A stretch of 64,000 nt of DNA, taken from NCBI GenBank assembly GCA_009733575.1, contig ML769383.1, positions 868,001 to 932,000 on the forward strand, in the 5' to 3' direction. The position numbers and the translations under genes were made by a program. Below are positions 48,543 to 58,400 of the stretch, in pieces. Each line of letters begins with the position of its first letter. The first letter of the stretch is position 1. Source of the stretch: Gymnopus androsaceus JB14 (taxonomy: Eukaryota; Basidiomycota; Agaricomycetes; Agaricales; Omphalotaceae). Below the pieces are notes generated by a model. That model made no database searches and was not told the origin of the DNA. It saw nothing but the letters and a program-made list of their open reading frames with translations.

Positions 48543-50845
48543 ATGGGGAGGTCAGGCGTACCCTCAGCAGAACTCAGCTGCAGCAGCTGCCCCGCTCCAT
48601 ATCCCGGACCAACTCCAAATTACGCGCAACCAGCTTATGCCCCACCGCCGGCTCCATACGCTGCCACCAAGGAGTCGTACGAAGTAGAGAGATTCAAGCC
48701 CAAGAAGAGAATCAATGACCCTATCTTCTTGGTATTGTTTGTCCTCCAGGTGAGCTAGGTGAATTCACCTGGGCGGGCTTTTAGCTCAGTTTTTTTCCAG
48801 TTCCTTGGCTTTGTTGCGCTGTCTGCTATCGCTATTCACTCCTGGGTCTTGAATGGCGGACTCGGCGGAGGACTCGGTAGTAGTAACACTGGTACTAAAG
48901 TTACTCTCAACCGGTATGCACACCTCATTTATTCTTTCCCTAACGCGAGATCTCAAGCCTTGTACACAGGAGCACCGTGTAAGTGCTTATTTTTCCTTTA
49001 ATATAACGATAAATCCTCAACCTTCACACAGGTATTTGCTTTTGCTGATTACGGCCGCGGCGCTGCTCTTTTCAACGATTTACCTCATGCTCGTGAGGGT
49101 TTTCACGAGGGTTATCATGCACATCACTCTTATACTCTCTATTGCGCTCAATATGTGCGTATTGGGCTCATTCTATCCTTATTTTGTTGGACTGACCCAT
49201 CATGTAGTGGAATCTGTGCCTACTATTGGATCACAAAATACTACTGTTCGTATATCCTTTTTTCTTTCTATTACTTGTATTCACCTTGTATCCAGCTGGA
49301 GCTATCATCTTCACCATTATCGCGTTGTTTTCAATTCTCTCGTACTGGGGATTCAGATCGCGCATTCCATTGGCATCTCTACTCCTTCAGGTTGTGATGG
49401 ATATCTCAAAACACCATATAAGTGTCTATGTTGTCGCGTTTACAGCGTTGGTTCTGCAGGCTGCTTTGTCGGTGTACGTCTCTGTTTTGTTTTCACAGCC
49501 TTCAGGTGTTGACTGTGCGGGAATAGCTGGTTTGTTTTCACTAGCATCGCCATGTAAGTCATTTCATATAAGTAAAACATCGGTCAACTCGTGCTAATTC
49601 AGCCATAGCTATGCAAAATGGACGCCCGGCAGTTCCAGTGCGTGTCAGACTCACTCCGCATCCTAGCATGTAGCTGACTGGTTGACAATCATACAGCGTG
49701 TGCCAGTGGTACATCCTGCTCAAGTGGCAAAGTCGCCGGACTTATCTTTTATGCGACGTTCTCGTACCTATGGACGTCTCAAGTTGTAGGCAACGTTGCG
49801 CTCGCTACGCTTGCAGGTGGACCGTATGGCGCGTGGTACTACTTTGGTCCTAATGAAATGGGTGAGATGCCAAGCCACCCTACTCTGTCGGCCTTTGGGC
49901 GCGCGTCTTCACTTTCCCTCGGGTCTATTGCTTTTGGGTCTTTGATTGTCACCTTGTTGGAGATCCTCAAGTTGGTTTTGAATGCTGTTCAAAACAGTGC
50001 GAATGCAGATGGACATCCTGTGGAAGCTTGTCTGGCGTGTTGTGCGGCTTGTTTTGTTGGGTGTATTGAGAGTGCGGTCGAGTATTTCAATCGGTTCGTT
50101 TGGCATTGTGTCTTTATGTATACCCTATTGGCTGACTGAAACTCAAGATACGCGTACATTGAGATAGCCCTTTACGGTAAAAACTATCTGGGCGCTTCCA
50201 AAGATACCTGGAGATTGTTCAAAGACCGAGGAATTGATGCTCTTGTTAATGATTCCTTGGTTGGAATGAGTGAGTAATTTTTTGGCATGCATATCTGCGC
50301 AATAATGCTCAATATTTTATCATATAGCCTTGACATTTGCAGCCTATGTTGTCGGATTGCTTTGTTCATTGTTTGGATATCTGTACTTGCACAGTAAGTA
50401 TTTATATTTTGCAGTTGCATTTCAGTCATTGACGGACTATGTGTGTAGTCACTAACCCGTCTTACAATGCGAGTGGCCAGTACACTGCTCCAGTGGTTCT
50501 ATTTGCCTTCCTCATTGGTTTGATGTGCTGTATGTATCTACCTCCCCTCTTCCGCCATCACTGCTCACTAACAATATTTCCAGCATTGACTCTCTCCTCC
50601 GCCATCGAAGCTGGTGTTTCAACGATGTAAGCCTTGACTTTGACCGACATCGTTTAACTTGTTAATTTTTTTTCGATCTGCAGCTTTGTAGGACTCGCTG
50701 AAGATCCCTCGGTTCTTTCGATACGTTCTCCAGCCCTTTTCGCAGTATGTTCTTTTCGTCACTGTTACACCCTCTGCTTGCTGAAATATTCTTTTCGTTC
50801 TAGATGATTGCAGAGAATTATCCTCAGGTGGTGTCGGGGGTGTAG
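48543..50845 (+). CDS. PNS1/choline-transporter-like membrane protein
   Basis: The frame that joins the membrane domain begins with ATG 48543 and soon reads PYPGPTPNYAQPAYAPPP and FKPKKRINDPIFLVLFVLQ, followed by a first helix FLGFVALSAIAIHSWVL. About ten helices follow over short exons: LLLLITAAALLFSTIYLML, IMHITLILSIALN, IIFTIIALFSILSYWGF, YVVAFTALVLQAALSV, GLIFYATFSYLWTSQVVGNV and GPYGAWYYFGP. The CTL signature near CIESAVEYFNRYAYIEIALY and GKNYLGASKDTWRLFKDRG then appears, with the end RSPALFAMIAENYPQVVSGV. PNS1 is a plasma-membrane protein of the CTL family. An upstream ATG (48520) opens a different frame (MSAINPTEQWGGQAYPQQNS) that also looks like a family N-terminus, so a 1-nt indel near 48580 is possible. 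Confidence 0.87.
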
Positions 50846-50986
50846 TACTTTCCTTACTTTCCTTAGTTTAGCATACAGTATAGTACGAGTAATTATGGTT
50901 CGTCAACGTCCTAATAAACGTGGATGTGATTGATTAGTTCATTATTTGAGGTGGTAGTTCTTCTGTATGCTGTTTACTCAACAGTC

Positions 50987-51017
50987 AGCAAGTCCCTGTC
51001 GATTAGTGGTCAAATCA
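50987..51017 (+). repeat. 5' half-copy of the tRNA-His gene
   Basis: 31 bases identical to 53885-53915: five bases of leader (AGCAA) plus tRNA-His residues 1 to 26 (acceptor 5' strand and D arm). Similarity stops exactly at the D-arm/anticodon-arm boundary. The anticodon arm, T arm and 3' strand are absent. Confidence 0.85.
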
Positions 51018-51559
51018 GCTATCATTCAGTTCTTCTACCCTTCAATTGGAAAGGGCAATGGAAACTAACGTCATCTATCCATGCAATATTGCAAACTCCA
51101 TAGTTCGCAGCACGCAGCTATTAAGCCCGAATAATGCCTACTGTCCTTTCTCGGGCGACCGCTATGCACTGCACCAGTCGGGTTCGGATGTTGAGCCCAC
51201 ACGAAGCGCTGCTCTTACCATCGCTACGAACCGCTACGAATCACCATCTCACCAGCGTGTTCTGGCCCGCGATGGGCAACACATCTACTCGTTTCGTCCA
51301 GCCAGAGACTCGGAGCGTACTCTAAGCCCAAGTTGTCCGCAATTTCTCTTTCCATGTCCGCGAGCGTCACCGCACAAAAGTGCCTTGGCCACATGAAGTT
51401 GATGACGACGCCACATATCACTGTCAGTCCAGTGTGAGACTCTCGTTTCTCCAGTCCTGTATCTACTCTCTCAGCTTCGCGCCCCTGTTATCAGACATCC
51501 CCTCCAAGTCCGTATCGACTGAGTTCGATGATGGTGTGTCTTATGGAGCTCGAATCTCG

Positions 51560-53278
51560 AACGCGTATTGATTCTGAAATTACTAGGTATATCGTGTGCG
51601 ACAATCCAATCTGTATATCCACCTATCCTAGATTCGCCGCCAGTTATGGCTAAGACCCCTGTTTTAATATTCCTGGTATGTTTCCTCTACGCTGTGACTG
51701 TTATATATATTCAAGTGTCTCCTTCAGCCGTCGAACACGCTCGGAAATCGCGAAGAAGCATCTTTAAGGCTATCCCGATTGTCAGAGCTCTTTCGCAACG
51801 CATGGAGCAGTAACAGTGGCTCAAAAATCATCTGCACAGACCTCAGCTCGCTGTTAATCTTACAACTCTCTCCTGTCGAGTCTGATGTAGTTATACATGA
51901 GCACTTACTGCTGGACCAGAGCTTGGTCGCTGCACGAGTCGCGATAGCAGCATACATATACGATGCCTTACCGGACAATGCCTACCTCGCTTTCCCGCGT
52001 GCAACAAAGGCGTATGATCCCCCGGTTGTCCATGGTTGCTTACCCAACCCAAAGTATTCCGATGCTATCTGACGAGGAGGTATTCACGACGCGTCAAATC
52101 CCACCGAGACTTTGACTTGTACACGCTAATGAATACCCCTCCACTCGCCCTCCAGTTCTTGCGCTGGAAGACACATATGAGGGAGCGCGCCGCCCAGATC
52201 CAGACTATCCGTCCAGGAGATATTCTGTCTGACCTCCACAGGTGGATTTGCAGGGGAATATGCCCTCATCACCCCATACTGGCCGGTAGACATTGACTCG
52301 ATTGCGCCGGATACGATGGATTGCATCCGAGTGATAGCACGTCCGCATGTGCTTGATGAAGCCACTCGTGTTCGACTCGCAGCCTCCACAGCCTTTGAGC
52401 TCAAGATACTTGAGCAACTTGTGCCCGCGCGTGAGCCCCGAGCTGCCACTGTGTATCGGTGCGAGATTGTCTCCATCGACGGTGAAACGGTACTTACTGG
52501 GCCATCAAACTTCTGTGTTAAACTCTTTGACGACCGGTTACTGGTGATGCACTCCCCCGAAGAGCCCAATGAAGAGATGGTTGGCCCAGATGAAGGCTGG
52601 TGGCGTGAGTGGAGCACAAATGAGCAGTGTATCCGCAATGAACACGCAGCATACCAGCAATTGTCATTTGCCCAAGGCTCGATAGTCCCTTGGTACTATG
52701 GTGCGCACAAAGTGGGTTTCTTTACTTGCCTCTGTCATGTCACTCCTGCTCATAGGTCCAAGTTTTTCCAAGCCAGTGGGGACTGTTTATATGGCATTTT
52801 GCTGGAATTTGTCCCAGATGCTGAAAACTATGGATGATGTTCCTGCAATGAGTGAAGAACATCATGTCCAGCTGGTAAGCTTGCTCTCTCTGCTCTGTAT
52901 GAATGCGATCTTGACTCTCCTTCACAGATCCGTAATGCTCGCCATGCGCTTCGTGCCATGCAATACGCTGATGTCTCGCAGCACGACTTCAACCGCGAGC
53001 AGCTGATGGTACTGCATACGCCGGTCCCACACATTGTCCTGCTCGACTTTGCGTCCGCAAGTACCAGCACCGAGCCTGAGCTGCATGAGGACCATGACTA
53101 TGCAAACATGCTCATGGTGCTTAGCGACAGGAAAGATGGCCGTGTGCGAGACCTGACGGTTTTGACACACTTTGGTGAACGGGAGGTGTGGGATCGGGGG
53201 ATGAATTCGTACCCAGACGGGAAGGGAGGCTGGCTCTGGGTCTCTGCTCCAGATCCGTTTGTGTGCCATGGTCAGTAG
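51560..53278 (+). pseudogene. Decayed protein-kinase-like (phosphotransferase fold) gene
   Basis: The N-lobe is readable: NFCVKLFDDR (strand with the ATP-contact Lys), NEQCIRNEHAAYQQL (helix C Glu) and SIVPWYYGAHK. After an intron at about 52711-52755 comes FFQASGDCLYGILLEFVPDA (hinge). The C-lobe reads RHALRAMQYADVSQHDFNRE (HDF catalytic loop) and HIVLLDFASAS (DFG-like Asp). The frame breaks just after FVPDA, in a run of four A at about 52823: a stop follows in frame, while the next frame gives TMDDVPAMSEEHHVQL. Another frame change occurs near 52245 (DILSDL to GGFAGEYALITPYWP), and the N-terminal region above 52000 is scrambled. Agaricomycete genomes carry many such kinase-like genes of unknown role. 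Confidence 0.65.
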
Positions 53279-53299
53279 TCTTGTAGATACCTTCTGCCA

Positions 53300-53889
53300 G
53301 TGAGGAATTGCTCTCTCCATGATGAATGTTGCGGACAAGATGTTTCTTTTGAGAATGATTTGGCAGCTCTAAGCCCGAGCACAGAGGTCTTCATGAAGCT
53401 GTTTAGGAGTATGATGATGCTGGTGATTTGTAGTCCCAGACTGTGAACCTACTTGATCGCATATGTGACACTTACAAGCTGCTAAGGTGCAGGTACAACC
53501 AGGTCTCCAATACAGCACACAGACCCAATACTTGTGTAAGCAGTAGATTATGAAGACACGTATACTTATAGGCCAGACTATGGCTAGTTCAGAATAAGTA
53601 GGAATAATATAATAAACTCAGTGTGTAATCTACATGCAAAGGGGTTTGGCTGGGCTTTAGCCCCACGCGGGGTAATCAAATAAGCAACACACGAGGAGAC
53701 TAAAGCTGGAGCATACAGCTGGTGAAATGAGAAAACGAGCTAATTTTTTTTGTTGGTGGTGAGCAACAAGTCAATAGGCGCTGAGCAAGCGCCGGTTGAC
53801 TCACACCGCTGGCTTATATCATCAATTTTGGCAGCCCTCAAATTACGTTTCTTCCTATCAATAAAGTTCCAAACTCAGTCTTCTAGCAA
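53300..53889. other. No gene recognised between kinase relic and tRNA-His
   Basis: Noncoding. Contains AT-rich stretches and the five-base tRNA leader that starts the 31-bp direct repeat. Confidence 0.4.
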
Positions 53890-53973
53890 GTCCCTGTCGA
53901 TTAGTGGTCAAATCATCGTGTTGTGGCTGTGCAGTGCTCCGCGAAGCCGGGGGCTCGAATCCCCCCAGGGACA
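53890..53973 (+). tRNA. tRNA-His (GTG), with a 12-nt intron
   Basis: The cloverleaf folds fully. Acceptor GTCCCTG pairs with CAGGGAC (53966-53972), discriminator A73. D stem GATT/AATC with GG in the loop. Anticodon stem TCGTG/CGCGA (one G-U type pair), loop TTGTGG plus C38, anticodon GTG at 53923-53925. Intron CTGTGCAGTGCT (53927-53938) lies after residue 37, the canonical place. T stem GGGGG/CCCCC with loop CTCGAAT, i.e. C instead of the usual T54. A T-run terminator follows at 53981. Confidence 0.92.
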
Positions 53974-53980
53974 GTGTTAG

Positions 53981-53986
53981 TTTTTT
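53981..53986 (+). terminator. RNA polymerase III terminator of tRNA-His
   Basis: TTTTTT starting eight bases after the discriminator base. Confidence 0.8.
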
Positions 53987-54474
53987 ATTTATTAAAAAAA
54001 TATGAATTTTGCATTACGAGCCCATGGCTCCATGTAATGCATAGTGGGTAAGCAAATTAAATCCTATTGTAGTTGACTGTTGTACCAATAGATTATAATG
54101 CACCTGCTGCAATGTTGGTAATGGAAATAGAAAACTTGGTTAAAACTTGGCTTCAAACTTTCCAATATATTAGGATGTATTTTAGATTTGATGCATGAGG
54201 ACTCAGATTTCAAACTTTGGTGATTTTAGAGGAGATTTTGGTGTTGTCAGGATGCACCTGAAAATACATTGAACATTGGGGGCAGTGCACTCTGATTTTG
54301 ACAGGTTTTGCCAATTTGTCTACGTACTACTGCAAACCCAATGCTCTGTTTGCTGCCTCTCAAAGACTCAAACTCTTAACTTTGTTTGGAACCATATGAG
54401 TGTATTGAGCTTTCCTAAATACTCATATCATATATATCCTAAATCCCAGAGGCTGAGGCATAGGAAATCCATTA

Positions 54475-54642
54475 GGGATGTTTTGGGCCAGCAAAATTTG
54501 CCAGTGGCAGAGGCAAAATTTGCCAAGTTTTATGGCAAATTTTTATGGCATGACGTAGTGCAAAGTCTATGGAGCGCAGCAAAATTTGCTGTACATTATG
54601 GCAAATTTTGGAGCAGCAAAATTTGCTGCCCCAAAACATCCC
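54475..54642. mobile_element. MITE-like element, 168 bp, TA-flanked
   Basis: Ends GGGATGTTTTGGG and CCCAAAACATCCC are inverted, with further pairing through CAGCAAAATTTGC motifs. TA precedes the left end (54473-54474) and follows the right end (54643-54644), as in Tc1/mariner-type insertions. The body is made of repeated GCAAAATTTGC palindromes. Confidence 0.7.
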
Positions 54643-54738
54643 TATTGCCTTGTACTACTTTGTCTTGGGATATATGGGCTTGGCATTGCTCAAGAAATGT
54701 GGAGTCAAACAAATGGTAATCTGTTTAAGCCTTATAGT

Positions 54739-55019
54739 GCATCAGCAAAACCTGAATAATTGCCATAGCTGTTAAGTATAGCAAGCCAGAGCAAGCCATA
54801 GAACTATAAAATGCTATGAATTGCTATGGGTACTAGCTATGAGTTACTGTGAGCTTCCCAAATTATATTGCCTGTTGACAGATGTCATGCTCTATAGTGA
54901 TCCATAGTAATCTATAGCAGCCCATAGCTCTGGATAGATGGGGACCTTGCTATGGGTGCTATGGGTGCTATGAGCACTGGATAGCACTGCTGTCCAGTTC
55001 ACCCAGGTTTTGCTGATGC
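54739..55019. mobile_element. Second MITE-like element, 281 bp
   Basis: 16-bp terminal inverted repeats GCATCAGCAAAACCTG (54739-54754) and its complement (55004-55019) enclose a body full of CTATAG/GCTATGGG repeats, including GGTGCTATGGGTGCTATG. No clear target duplication. The Copia 5' LTR starts 40 bases to the right. Confidence 0.6.
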
Positions 55020-55059
55020 TGGTGGCAGGAGGCAAACAGATGGGGATTGACATACTACA

Positions 55060-55400
55060 TGTTGGAATATCAAAGGTAAATATATTCTATCGAACTATAC
55101 ATGGAACACTTTCTCGTAGTCTCCACTTGTTTGTATCACCATCCCATGCACTCCACTGTTATCGTCTTGCAGACTCCACTCAGTCTCTCGCCATATCCAC
55201 TTGCTCTCTCGCAGTACCCACTTTACCGTATGGACAGTAGCCACTTGCCCAATATATTGTTTGTACATAGGACTGTATATAAAGCCTAGTACCATACCCT
55301 GTAATACCACCGTTGTCCCCCATTGATCTGTGTGATTGTACTACTAAGTCCTGTGTGGACTTACTGCTGCTACTTCCTATTTAGGAATGTAACTCTAATA
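55060..55400 (+). repeat. Copia 5' LTR
   Basis: Begins TGTTGGAATATC and ends AACTCTAATA. A TATATAAA promoter box lies at 55276-55283. It has TpG or CpA at four positions where the 3' LTR has, or the pair implies, CpG. Confidence 0.95.
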
Positions 55401-55413
55401 GGTTATGGGCCCC
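55401..55413 (+). promoter_or_regulatory. Copia primer-binding site
   Basis: GGTTATGGGCCCC abuts the LTR. It is complementary, with one mismatch, to the anticodon arm of initiator tRNA-Met (GGGCTCATAACC), the half-tRNA primer known for Copia elements. Confidence 0.65.
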
Positions 55414-55455
55414 AGCCTTAACCATTGACGCATCATATTGCCGTAACACTTGTTC

Positions 55456-58400
55456 ATGCCACCCAGGCCATATCTTCCACCACTATGAACTCGACAGGAG
55501 ATAAAGTCATCACAACAAGCACCACCACCAGTAACTCGACAACGTTCCATCGCATTGGAACAAGCCAGCTCATCGAGTAGCAAAGCTGTAATGCCACAGC
55601 AGAGATCAGCACCTTTACCTCCCACAGACAACACTGTTCCTTGTAAAGGATACCCACACATCTTTGACATCGACGAATTAGTCGATAGGTACAAAAACCG
55701 AACCACTGGAAAGTGGAGCCAGTGCAACAAACAACATTGCCTAAATTGATACGACATACCTTGGACAGGTAAATTAGCAAATTTTGCGAAACCCATTGCG
55801 AAAGATCAGGAGGCAATTATTAGAACCCACCTACGACACATTGCTGACGATGACGAGGACGAGGATGAAGAAGAGGATACTGAAGCACCTATTGCTCAGC
55901 CTATAGCATCATCCTCCCAACAGCATACTCCCGCTCCATCCCAATCACCTGCACCAAAACGCGAACCAACCCCACCTACTCCTATACAACCATCTCCACA
56001 GGGAACATCATCCCAATTTCCATATTCAAATATGGAACAACCCTCTCCACACAGATCCCCATCACCATCAGATCCCGGATCACCAGGTGCTTTGATTGCT
56101 GATTCCGACGATGACGGCGAAATGTCTAAAGCAAATAAAGCCTTTGATAAGGTTACGACCTTAAAGTCGGACGGATCAAATTGGGACACATGGAAAACTT
56201 GAGTGGAATTTGCAGCCAGATCTATCGGCTATCAGCGTTATTTGGAATGGAATCCGCAACCAGATCTTGCTCAAGGATCAGATGACGAGCACAGGGGAAA
56301 GGATAGTGATTTGCTTAATGCAATCATTGGCAGGTTATCAGATGGGATATTCCGAAGGTATAGGCATTACAACAACACGAAGCAGTTGTGGGAAAATTTA
56401 CTTGCTGATTATGATTCTAAAAACGCTCTTACTGAATCATTCTTACAAAGACAACTTCACACCATGCGATGCACGGACCCATCCAAGGTCAATAAACATT
56501 TGGACGATATGATCAGCATCCGCAACAACCTCACGACTAGAGGAATCGATATCAACAACGATATATTCGTCAACACCATTATGTCCTCTGTCCCCAACAC
56601 CTTCAAAGCTACAATAAATGCATTGGCTGTTTTCTCCGCAAAATCAGACAAGAAGCTCAGTCCTGCAGAGCTCATCTCTACCATTCATGCCAAATCAATG
56701 GTACACCAAATGCGACATGATCACAAGAAGGAATCGGCAAACTATGCCGGTAATAGGGGAAGAGGAGGTTTCCGAGGTTGTGGAAATTCCTTTAGGGGAA
56801 ATTCCTGAGGCAGAGGCAAAGGCCGCAGAGGATCAACAAGTCATCAAGACTCCGTTTGTTATAACTGCAGAGGTAAAGGTCACTTTGGAAATCAATGTCC
56901 ATCGGAGAAACACAGTCAGGCCAACGAGGCCAAGGAGACGAAGGCTCCTAAAGAGAAGCAGAAGAAGAAGTCAGATGGAAACTGGAGAGATAGGCCGAAG
57001 AACAGCGAAGTGGCATCCTCATCCATGATTGAGGAAGTACCCGAGTCATCATGGGCAGCAATTGAAATTCCTGCTAAGCATGGGAATCTTGTTTTCGATT
57101 TTTCCGAAATAGCTGATAAATTTGAATTAGCTCTTTCATCGCCGAGCGATCACAGATTCAAGAAATACAGCTGTGATGCGGTGCAAGACAGTAAAATCGA
57201 CACTCCGCCACCTCTTACTCTTAACAACGAAAAGGAGGAAGAAGTATACGTCGACGCTTACGCTGCAGCCCACAGTTACGGAGCAATTCTTTTTGACTCC
57301 AGATGCTCTACCCACATGACGCCACTCACTGACGAACTCAGGAATCAACAGGAGATTCCAACACAAGTCATTCAGGCCGCTAACGCGGAAACTTTCACGG
57401 CAAACATCTCCGGCACACTCCATCTCGATCTCCCCACATATGGACAAGAAGTCCAAACGCTAAAGCTCCATCAGACCCTTCTATGTCCAGACACTCCCAA
57501 CACACTCGTATCACTGGGAAAACTTGATGATGATGGTTACACCATCCATACCGCAAATGGTAAAATGACGATCAGAAATCACCAGGGGAAACTTGTGGGA
57601 GTTATCCCAAAGACTAATGGACTATACCAGATCCCATCACGGGAACACACTTATTCGACTAAGATTGGCAGATTGGTATCTCTTTATGAGGCACACTGCA
57701 TCTTAGGTCATCTCAACTATGCTTACGTGAAGCATATGTTCCGAGACAACCAGGTTCGTGGAATCGGATTGGATCCAAAGCAAATGGACAAACCAGAATG
57801 CTGCGCTTGTATGCTTGGGAAAGCATCCAGGTACCCTATTGCTCAGGTGCGATCACCTCCACGTGCGGAGAATTTTGGAGACGTCTTCCACATGGACGTG
57901 TGGGGACCAGCACAAGTCAGGACGGTAAACCACTGCACTTACACGTTGACTTTAGTTGACGAAGCAACTGATTGGTTGGAGGAACCCCAAATGAAGTCGA
58001 AGGATGAGTCATTCGCACAGTACGTGGTTCTCCAAACAGGTCTCCAAACTCAATACGGCACAACTGTTAAAGTTCTCCACTCTGATCGAGGGGGAGAATT
58101 TCTCAGTAACGAATTCATGGCATATCTGGAATGCATTGGGACACGACGACGTCTCACGGTACACGACACTCCTGAACACAATGGTATAGCAGAATGCGCA
58201 CATCGAACGTTGCTGAATGCAGTTCAAAGTCTTTTAATCTCATCAGGACTCCCAAAATGGCTTTGGGGATTCATGATGAAATATGCGGTATATGTTTGGA
58301 ACAGGACACCCAAGAAGGCCATTGGAATGGCCACTCCATATGAAAAATGGTTTGGTATTAAACTGGACATTACTAATCTTCAAATCTTTGGCAGTATCGT

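Noticed and set aside
53890..53973. Whole 54-61 kb block as an endogenous virus or CRISPR-like array
   Set aside because: No viral structural or replication genes and no regularly spaced repeats; all repeated parts are explained by LTRs, TIRs and the tRNA half.
55395..55816. Open frames on the minus strand opposite Copia gag
   Set aside because: They lie entirely antisense to the gag-pol frame and have no family motifs; low-complexity gag sequence leaves the complement open.
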